From Candidatus Poseidoniales archaeon (GTDB taxonomy: Archaea; Thermoplasmatota; Poseidoniia; Poseidoniales; Thalassarchaeaceae): 9,223 nt of DNA. How positions within the stretch are numbered: position 1 is the first letter of the stretch; each line of letters begins with the position of its first letter. Below, one piece after another: positions 1 to 5,976 of this stretch. Both the position numbers and the translations under genes were made by a program. The stretch is taken from assembly GCA_022447885.1 (NCBI GenBank), contig JAKUTA010000036.1, positions 1 to 9,223 on the forward strand, in the 5' to 3' direction. The notes under the pieces were generated by a model. That model did no database searches and had not been told where the DNA came from. It was given only the letters and a program-made list of their open reading frames with translations.

Positions 1-1
1 C

Positions 2-3000
2 GGCAGCGGCATCGTCTCCACCGTGCTCGGGGAGTTCGACCCCCTCACTGAGGAGGCTCCCGAACCGCCTCGGCCATTCCGTGATTCGCTGGATGTCGAA
101 GCCACCCGCCTGCTCATCGTCCAACTGGTCGAGCACGACCATGCCACCATCGAAGAGTTGTGCGCCCAACATGGGATGTCCGACCTCGATCACATTCCCG
201 ACTCGGCCTATCTCCTCAGACTTCCTGACGATGCCGGCGCGGCCGCCGCCGCTGTCGAGGAGATCGACGACGATCCACGCATCCGTTGGTGGGGAGTGCA
301 GCACCCGGGATGGAGATTGCAGCCAGCCCTGCTCGAAGCGAGCATCGCCGCCCTCGCAGGTCAACCGGTCCCACCGCTCGATGTCGACCTCACCATTGCA
401 AGCGATGTCGGGGAAGCCGGTGTTCCCGCACTGATCGCTGACCTCGAACTCACCTCTGCCGAGATGGTTCGCTGTGATGCTTGGCTCTGTCAGGTGCGCG
501 GCATCGACGCCGCATGGCTTCCCGTGTTGGCGCGGGATGGCCGGATCCTGTTCACCGAGGCACACTCACCGATCGGCATCTCGAACAACTACGCTCGCAA
601 CCTGGCGCGCATCGACGCCGTGGTGAACAACTGGAACGGTGGACTGGACGGAACCGGCGAGGTGGTCGGTATCTCGGATACCGGACTCGACGCCGATCAC
701 GGAGACTTCACCAACAGGGTGCGGGCGATCTACAACAACTTCGGACCGGACAACTCGGCGGCCGACAGCAACAGCGGGCACGGCACGCACATCTCCGGGA
801 CGTTGCTGGGGGATGGCAGTGGGGATTCATCCACTCTTGGCATGGCTCCGGAGTCGACCTTCCACTTCTACCAGCTCGAGCACGACCAGTCAGGCCAGAT
901 GGCGCGCTACGGCTCGCTCTACAGCATGTTCCTGCACTCTTTCCAGCAGTCGGCACATGTGCAGAGCAACTCCTGGGGTGCGCAGAGTTCGGGTGGCCAG
1001 TACACTTCGGACAGCCGTTCGGCGGATTCGTTCATGGATGACTACAGCACGATGCTGGTGCTGTTCGCCGCGGGCAACGAGGGAGCACAGGGCTCTTCGT
1101 CGGTCTCACCGCCGTCCACGTCCAAGAACGTCATCTCTGTGGGCGCCTCGACCACCGGCAGGCCGGGAACGGCTTCGGCGGGTCAGGTAGCCTCGTTCTC
1201 CAGTCAGGGAAGCACCCTCGACGGGCGAATCAAGCCGGACATCGTCGCTCCGGGAGTCCAGATATGCTCCGCTCGCGCTGACGAGGCGCAGTACCCCGCG
1301 GGCCCCTCTTGCTCGAGCGCTCGTCATTCGAGCAACAACCCGATGTACATGTCCGCCGACGGCTCATCAACATCGACGCCCGTCGTCGCCGGTGCCGCCG
1401 TGCTGGTGCGCCAGTTCCTGCGCGAGGAGAAATCGGTCAACTCGGCGCGCAGCGACCTGGTCAAGGCGATCCTCATCAACGGGGCGCTGGACATGGGCAG
1501 CGCCGATATCCCCAACCAGTACGAGGGCTGGGGGCAGCTAGACCTCGAGCGCAGCATCTACCCGCACAGCGGCATTCTGGCGCTGAACACGTTCTTCGAT
1601 TACAACCAGACGCTCTATCCCGGTTATTCCTATCTCTACACATACGACCTCGACGGCTCCTACGGAGTCAGCATCACCCTCGTGTGGAACGACCGCGAAG
1701 GTTCGGCTTCAGCCTCTCAATCAAGCCCACGCCTGGTCACCGACCTCGACCTCATGGTGACCGCGCCGGACGGAACGGTGTACCGTGGGAACAGCTTCCT
1801 CAACGGCTTCTCCACCACCGGGGGGAGTTCGGACACCCTGAACAACGTCGAGCGTGTGAAACTGGGCAGCACCCAGTCGGGTAACTGGAGCATACAGGTG
1901 AGCAATTCTGGGGGCAACCAGCAGGGTTTCGCCATCGTCGTCACCGGCATGGGGGCGGAGAACCAGGTGAGCGACCTCACCGTCATGTCCTCCAGTCTGT
2001 GGTGCAGCGTCTCGGAGCCCTTGGAGGGTGACTTGCTGCTGCTCGGGGCGACGTGGGTGAACCAGGCGCCCGCCACCACCTCGTCCTACAGGGTGACGGT
2101 CGAGGACCTGACGCAGGGAGTGTTGCTGCGCAACGAGATCCGCGTGCCGCTCGCCGGCGGCTCATCGGACTCGATCGTGTTCACGCACACCTTCAGCACG
2201 ACAGGGATCCACCATCTGCAACTGACCTTGGATGTGGATGACGATGTGCCCGAGCCGAACGACCAGTTCAGCGGGACGAACAACAACGTCTACTCCATCT
2301 ACCTCAACGTCAGCGCCATCGGCGTCCGCCTGACCCCCTATCTGGTGAGTGGTCAACTTCCCATTGGGAATGCTGAACTCACCTTGGCCTCCTCGCGCGT
2401 GCTCGACCCGACTGTGGGTGATTCCGTGAACTTCCAGATGCTGCTCGCCAACGAGGGGACGAGCACCGAGGAGATCGACCTGCGCGTCTCGACGGTGCAG
2501 TACCTCCGTCCTGATGGCGTCTACGATGCACCTGAGGATGAATGGCTGCGCTTCCTGTCGCCCGCACTGGATCCGTTCTACCTGCTCGACCCGCTCGGAG
2601 GTGCCAATGACAGCATCGTGCTGACGATCACCCTGCGCGATGAGTCCGCCGACCTCAATGCCACCCCCTACCCGCGGTTCCCGCTGCCGGGAACATACAT
2701 CGTCGACGTGAGCGCGTGGTATCGCTCGAACTCGGTGGTGCAGCACACGGTCCGTTTGACTGTCGTGGTCGAGCGCGAGGAGCTGATCTACACCGTGCTC
2801 GCCGGCACATCAGGACTCGGCGCCAGACCCGGACATGGGGCCCTGTTCTCGCTCTCGGTGCTCAACCTCGGGAACGGTCCATCGGTCTACAACATCTCAT
2901 GCGAGACCCCCAACCGCTGGTCCGTTGAACTGGGTGATGGGAACTCGTCCTCGCTCACGCTGGAGCCGCTGGCGCGTCTGCAGTTCCTGCCGGTGAGCGT

Positions 3001-4561
3001 GCGGGTGAACGTGCCGCTCGTGGTCGACGGTCTGCCGGCGGCTGGAACCAAGGAAGCGATATCCTGCACGACGACGCATACGGGAGCCAGCGGGATGTTC
3101 ACTGTCGAGTCGACCGAGATCGAGGTGTTCGTCAGCCAGGAGTTCACTGTCGATCTGTACTCGTCGACAGGGGTGCCTGTCGGGGTGTGGGGCAACGCTC
3201 TGGACGAGGCTGTGATCGATGGGCAACGCCTCAACCTCACGCTCGACATCGTCAACAAGGGCAACGTCCCGCTTGAACTCGATGTCACCGTCACGCCCGA
3301 ACAGACCACGTGGCCGCTCGGACTGTTCTGCGGAGCGCAGGACGCCCCTCGCTCTCTTGAGATCACCATCGCGCCGGGGGCGGGTGCGTACTGTCGCATC
3401 GAGGTGCAGGTCCCACAGGTGGTCGCCGATGGGTCACAGAACGAAGTGATCGTGAGGACGCAGTTGAGCGCGGGCGAGTTCATCCAGAATCGAACGACGT
3501 TGGTGGTCGAGGAGAGGCCTGACCTTGAGTTGTCAGCACCTGAGTCAGGGCTCGTGTCGGTGACGCTCGGCTCGTTGTCAACCACTTCCTTCACTGTGGA
3601 GAACACTGGCAACACCGCTCTCACGCTAGCATGGGAGACGGGTAGCGTCGCTGAAGGATGGAGCGTCGGATTCCACCAACTGCCACCTGGTGACTTGGGC
3701 ATGCATCGCCAGGAGTACGTGGTTGTCAGCGTCGTGTTGCCTCCGGCGACCGCGGCCGGGATCCAGTCAGCGAACATACCGGTGATCGTCACTGGGACGA
3801 CACCGGGCGGAGACGAGGTCGTTCGCTCGGCGCAGGTCGGCGTCGAAGTGCTCCCGACAGCATGGGTGAACCTGAGCACCGATCGTCGCGAGTTCCATCA
3901 AATCGTCCCTGGAGAGGCGCAGCAAGGCAACCTGACGGTCAGCAACCAGGGTAACGTCCCTTGCCGCGTCGACCTAAGCGTGGTCGCTCCAGAGGGTTGG
4001 ACTGTCGACCTCACCCAGTCGATGTTCCAAGTGCTGCAACCGGGTGAGAGCAGCATCGTTCCATTCACTGTGACCGTTGAACGGGGCGCGGACGGAGGCC
4101 CTCTTGAACTGATGATCAATGCCACCACCACCGCTGCTGCAGGCATACCGACCATCGATTCCAGCCTGACCCTCTCCTCCTCATCTTCTGAACTGGTGCA
4201 CGATGGCGGTCTGTTCACCTACTTGGATGACGTCGGCGTTCCCTCGTGGGTCATCGGACTGGCGGCATTCCTGCTGATGCTGTTCCTCGTCGCTGGGTTC
4301 ATGTTGCTGCGCCGCTCTTCTGGGGGGGTGGATCCCGGCGAGGAGATCATCTCAGCGGGCATGGGTGGGCTCGGGAGTTTCGAACAGCGTCGCCAGGCTG
4401 CGCTCGACACGGGTTCGGCCAAGGAGGATCTTGTGTCAGGTTCAGTCAGCTCGGATGAGATCCAAGAGGCGCTTGACGCCGCCAATCCCGTGCCGAAATT
4501 GTCTGTTCCCAAGCCTCCGGGGAAGCCTCCTCCGCCTTCCGGCGCCCCGCCCGGTCCCTGA
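2..4561 (+). CDS. Giant cell-surface S8 (KP-43-like subtilisin) serine protease, 5' partial
   Basis: Extracellular serine endopeptidase, probably for protein scavenging. The frame is open to the window edge and no signal peptide follows the first in-frame start (GTG at 23), so the true start is probably upstream. Residues are numbered from that GTG. Residues 28-185 look like the two-part N-terminal pro-region of KP-43-type proteases. The catalytic domain is about 205-510: Asp219 in SDTGLD, His253 in GHGTH, oxyanion Asn352 in AAGNEG, and Ser449 in GSSTSTP, a variant of GTSMATP. Cys415 and Cys430 could form a disulfide. A beta jelly-roll of the KP-43 type follows at 517-645 (TLVWND, LVTDLDLMV, NNVERV). 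Then come a CARDB-like module (649-770) and further Ig-like modules to about 1400, with several N-x-S/T sequons. A helix at 1408-1429 followed by Arg-Arg anchors the C-terminus, leaving an 83-residue cytoplasmic tail that ends proline-rich. All catalytic residues are intact. The protease family is certain; substrate and beta-domain roles are inferred. Confidence 0.93.
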   Translation, partial: GSGIVSTVLGEFDPLTEEAPEPPRPFRDSLDVEATRLLIVQLVEHDHATIEELCAQHGMSDLDHIPDSAYLLRLPDDAGAAAAAVEEIDDDPRIRWWGVQHPGWRLQPALLEASIAALAGQPVPPLDVDLTIASDVGEAGVPALIADLELTSAEMVRCDAWLCQVRGIDAAWLPVLARDGRILFTEAHSPIGISNNYARNLARIDAVVNNWNGGLDGTGEVVGISDTGLDADHGDFTNRVRAIYNNFGPDNSAADSNSGHGTHISGTLLGDGSGDSSTLGMAPESTFHFYQLEHDQSGQMARYGSLYSMFLHSFQQSAHVQSNSWGAQSSGGQYTSDSRSADSFMDDYSTMLVLFAAGNEGAQGSSSVSPPSTSKNVISVGASTTGRPGTASAGQVASFSSQGSTLDGRIKPDIVAPGVQICSARADEAQYPAGPSCSSARHSSNNPMYMSADGSSTSTPVVAGAAVLVRQFLREEKSVNSARSDLVKAILINGALDMGSADIPNQYEGWGQLDLERSIYPHSGILALNTFFDYNQTLYPGYSYLYTYDLDGSYGVSITLVWNDREGSASASQSSPRLVTDLDLMVTAPDGTVYRGNSFLNGFSTTGGSSDTLNNVERVKLGSTQSGNWSIQVSNSGGNQQGFAIVVTGMGAENQVSDLTVMSSSLWCSVSEPLEGDLLLLGATWVNQAPATTSSYRVTVEDLTQGVLLRNEIRVPLAGGSSDSIVFTHTFSTTGIHHLQLTLDVDDDVPEPNDQFSGTNNNVYSIYLNVSAIGVRLTPYLVSGQLPIGNAELTLASSRVLDPTVGDSVNFQMLLANEGTSTEEIDLRVSTVQYLRPDGVYDAPEDEWLRFLSPALDPFYLLDPLGGANDSIVLTITLRDESADLNATPYPRFPLPGTYIVDVSAWYRSNSVVQHTVRLTVVVEREELIYTVLAGTSGLGARPGHGALFSLSVLNLGNGPSVYNISCETPNRWSVELGDGNSSSLTLEPLARLQFLPVSVRVNVPLVVDGLPAAGTKEAISCTTTHTGASGMFTVESTEIEVFVSQEFTVDLYSSTGVPVGVWGNALDEAVIDGQRLNLTLDIVNKGNVPLELDVTVTPEQTTWPLGLFCGAQDAPRSLEITIAPGAGAYCRIEVQVPQVVADGSQNEVIVRTQLSAGEFIQNRTTLVVEERPDLELSAPESGLVSVTLGSLSTTSFTVENTGNTALTLAWETGSVAEGWSVGFHQLPPGDLGMHRQEYVVVSVVLPPATAAGIQSANIPVIVTGTTPGGDEVVRSAQVGVEVLPTAWVNLSTDRREFHQIVPGEAQQGNLTVSNQGNVPCRVDLSVVAPEGWTVDLTQSMFQVLQPGESSIVPFTVTVERGADGGPLELMINATTTAAAGIPTIDSSLTLSSSSSELVHDGGLFTYLDDVGVPSWVIGLAAFLLMLFLVAGFMLLRRSSGGVDPGEEIISAGMGGLGSFEQRRQAALDTGSAKEDLVSGSVSSDEIQEALDAANPVPKLSVPKPPGKPPPPSGAPPGP

Positions 4562-4570
4562 TCGGGGGGT

Positions 4571-4593
4571 GTGGGCGCACAACCCGCGCCCGC
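4571..4593 (+). other. GC-rich inverted repeat (hairpin) after the protease gene
   Basis: GGGCGC at 4573-4578 is the exact reverse complement of GCGCCC at 4586-4591, with a 7-nt loop. One G-T wobble and one G-C pair extend the stem to eight. It begins 10 nt after the protease stop codon. No T-tract follows, so it is not a classical intrinsic terminator, and archaeal termination usually depends on U-rich tracts. It may be an RNA 3'-end or processing structure, or chance in a GC-rich spacer. Confidence 0.3.
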
Positions 4594-4621
4594 CATGCCC
4601 GCTCCTGCCGCCCGCCGCCGC

Positions 4622-4630
4622 CCTTATGCG
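4622..4630 (+). promoter_or_regulatory. Possible TATA box for the adk cluster
   Basis: TTAT at 4624-4627 is the only AT-rich spot in an otherwise strongly GC-rich spacer. Its centre is about 28 nt before the ATG at 4654, the spacing expected when an archaeal transcript starts at or next to the start codon (leaderless). This would favour 4654 over the earlier ATG at 4633. The match to a TATA box is short and weak; the support comes from the same spacing at two other genes in the window. Confidence 0.35.
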
Positions 4631-4653
4631 AGATGTTCGATTCGCCGCCGCCG

Positions 4654-5280
4654 ATGGGCTCATCGATAGTGCTGTTCGGCCCGCCCGGAGCGGGCAAGGG
4701 GACCCAGGCCACGGCCATCGAGGCGGCCACCGGCAAGCCGCAGGTATCGACTGGTGACATGCTGCGCGCCGCGGTGGCGCAAGGCACTTCACTGGGGATG
4801 CAGGCGAAGCAGTGCATGGATGCCGGCCAACTCGTCCCCGACGACGTGATCATCGGATTGGTCGAGGAGCGGCTCGCGGAGCCCGACGCCTCTGAAGGTG
4901 TTCTGCTGGACGGCTTCCCGCGCACGATTCCCCAGGCAGAAGCGCTCGCCGAGATAGCCCACATATCGTTGGTGATCGCCATCGAGGTGCCTGACGAGGC
5001 CATCATCGAGCGAATCGTCGGTCGGCGCATGGATCCCGACACCGGCGACATCTACCACGTCACCTTCAAGCCGGCCCCACCCGAGATCGCCGCCCGGCTG
5101 GTGCAGCGTGAGGACGACAACGAAGAGACCGTGCGCGCCCGTCTGCAGGCCTACCACGAGCAGACAGCACCGCTGGCCGAGTGGTATCGCTCTGCCGGAC
5201 TCTACGTCGGCATCGATGGCAGCCAGTCGATCGAGGGCGTGCAGGCAGATGTGGCAGCCGCCCTCGAGCAACTAGATTGA
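4654..5280 (+). CDS. adk: Adenylate kinase
   Basis: Cytoplasmic nucleoside monophosphate kinase catalysing ATP + AMP = 2 ADP. Numbered from ATG 4654 (208 aa), the P-loop GPPGAGKGT is at 9-17, the AMP-binding segment STGDMLR at 32-38, and the AMP-site motif DGFPRT at 86-91. The LID starts at GRRMDPDTG (123-131) and closes with REDDNEETVRARL. This is the bacterial-type Adk fold with a LID about five residues shorter, by my reading, than that of E. coli. The LID has no cysteines, so it does not bind zinc. Start choice: ATG 4654 puts the P-loop at the usual distance from the N-terminus and lies about 28 nt after a TATA-like box. ATG 4633 would add seven residues (MFDSPPP) and cannot be excluded. 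The rnp4 frame begins right after the stop, so this is probably the first gene of a three-gene operon. Confidence 0.95.
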   Translation: MGSSIVLFGPPGAGKGTQATAIEAATGKPQVSTGDMLRAAVAQGTSLGMQAKQCMDAGQLVPDDVIIGLVEERLAEPDASEGVLLDGFPRTIPQAEALAEIAHISLVIAIEVPDEAIIERIVGRRMDPDTGDIYHVTFKPAPPEIAARLVQREDDNEETVRARLQAYHEQTAPLAEWYRSAGLYVGIDGSQSIEGVQADVAAALEQLD

Positions 5281-5281
5281 C

Positions 5282-5287
5282 AGGAGG
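5282..5287 (+). promoter_or_regulatory. Shine-Dalgarno sequence AGGAGG before rnp4
   Basis: A perfect AGGAGG begins 2 nt after the adk stop codon, so rnp4 would be translated from within the adk mRNA. It overlaps the GTG at 5287 and therefore cannot serve that codon by normal spacing. It sits 8 nt before an in-frame CTG at 5296, which is good spacing for initiation there. The motif is clear; which start it serves is not. Confidence 0.55.
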
Positions 5288-5661
5288 TGGAAGCGCTGGC
5301 ACGTGGAAACCGAACCCGTCGCGTCCGCGACGCCCGTCAGCGCAGGGGAAGAGCTCGTAAGGCCCGGCTGCAACTCACTGAACTGGTCGAGAATCGAACA
5401 GGCAGCCGCGACGCCAGCTTGCGTGCCACCGCCGCGCGCGACCTGGTGCGCCTCGGCCGGCGGCACAATCTCGCACTCTCCCCGAGCATCCGCCCGTGGG
5501 TCTGTCGGGGGTGTGCCGCTTCCCTGAGGCCAGGAGTGAACGCTCGCGTGCGCGTACGCTCCAAGGTACGAATCATGACCTGTCTCGGTTGCGGTCGTGT
5601 TTCGCGGCGGGGTCCCGGATACCCTGCGCGTGCGGGGCAGGGAAGGGGGGACGGAGAATGA
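5287..5661 (+). CDS. rnp4: Ribonuclease P protein component 4 (Rpr2/Rpp21 family)
   Basis: Protein subunit of archaeal RNase P, which removes 5' leaders from pre-tRNA; in known archaeal enzymes this subunit pairs with Rpp29 on the RNA. Numbered from GTG 5287 (124 aa), a very basic N-terminal half (Arg-rich 8-27, then a helix-forming stretch to about 60) is followed by a zinc ribbon. Its ligands are Cys73/Cys76 (VCRGC) and Cys99/Cys102 (TCLGC), separated by a basic strand pair (RVRVRSKVRIM). The arrangement and order fit the family well. The GTG is 6 nt after the adk stop in the same frame and overlaps AGGAGG, so CTG 5296 is a real alternative start (121 aa). The 3' end overlaps the next gene as ATGA. 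The tail after the ribbon is Gly/Arg-rich and probably disordered. The gene argues strongly for an archaeal source. Confidence 0.88.
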   Translation: MEALARGNRTRRVRDARQRRGRARKARLQLTELVENRTGSRDASLRATAARDLVRLGRRHNLALSPSIRPWVCRGCAASLRPGVNARVRVRSKVRIMTCLGCGRVSRRGPGYPARAGQGRGDGE

Positions 5662-5927
5662 GCGACATCCCGGAGAGGATTCGCCTCATGGCGTCTGACC
5701 CGAGATTGCAGGTGACCGTGCGTGTCGGCAAGTCCGGCCTGACCGAATCGGTGGGACAGGAGCTGGAGGCACAACTCGTGCGCCACGAGGTCGTGAAGGC
5801 GAAGTTGAACCGAGGTCTGGCCGAGGACTCAGCCGCGCGTGAGCAGTTGTGGCTTCAACTCGGGGAAGCAGCCAGCGCGAAGCTGGTGATGGCGCGTGGC
5901 AACGTGGCCGTCTTCTGGCGCCGGTGA
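5658..5927 (+). CDS. yhbY: YhbY/CRM-domain RNA-binding protein
   Basis: Small single-domain CRM (CRS1-YhbY) protein of 89 aa. The fold is IF3-C-like; bacterial YhbY associates with pre-50S ribosomal particles, and the archaeal role is presumed to be in RNA or ribosome maturation. The diagnostic loop GKSG is at 24-27 within VRVGKSGLTESV, which corresponds to the GxxG RNA-contact loop. HEVVKAKLNRG (43-53) and the final strand KLVMARGNVAVFWRR match the family's later strands. The length is typical for a stand-alone CRM protein. The frame stays open further upstream, but the ATG at 5658 overlapping the rnp4 stop (ATGA) fits both the family N-terminus and translational coupling. Placement directly after the RNase P subunit suggests shared control of RNA-processing factors. 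Confidence 0.9.
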   Translation: MSDIPERIRLMASDPRLQVTVRVGKSGLTESVGQELEAQLVRHEVVKAKLNRGLAEDSAAREQLWLQLGEAASAKLVMARGNVAVFWRR

Positions 5928-5946
5928 ACCCCTCAATCATGAAATG

Positions 5947-5955
5947 CCAATAAGG
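5947..5955 (+). promoter_or_regulatory. Possible TATA box for the nhaP-type antiporter
   Basis: AATAA at 5949-5953 is centred 26 nt before the ATG at 5977, with a purine-rich GAAA just upstream that could act as a weak BRE. The spacing suits a leaderless archaeal transcript. There is no Shine-Dalgarno sequence before the ATG, which agrees with leaderless initiation. Confidence 0.45.
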
Positions 5956-5976
5956 GATTGACATCAGCGCTCGTCG

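Noticed and set aside
2887..3879. Minus-strand open frame of 330 codons opposite the Ig-like region of the protease
   Set aside because: Ser/Thr/Pro-rich translation without structure; the + strand frame is continuous over 4.5 kb with recognisable repeats here.
5958..5963. TTGACA resembling a bacterial -35 box
   Set aside because: It lies only 14 nt before the antiporter ATG, leaving no room for a -10 box, and the window is archaeal by gene content.
5964..5973. Ten-base match TCAGCGCTCG before nhaP and again at 7772-7781 before the permease, a possible shared operator
   Set aside because: The positions relative to the starts differ greatly, and a near-identical 10-mer (AGCGCTCGTC) also occurs inside the protease gene near 1318. 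The match fits the base composition of the window.
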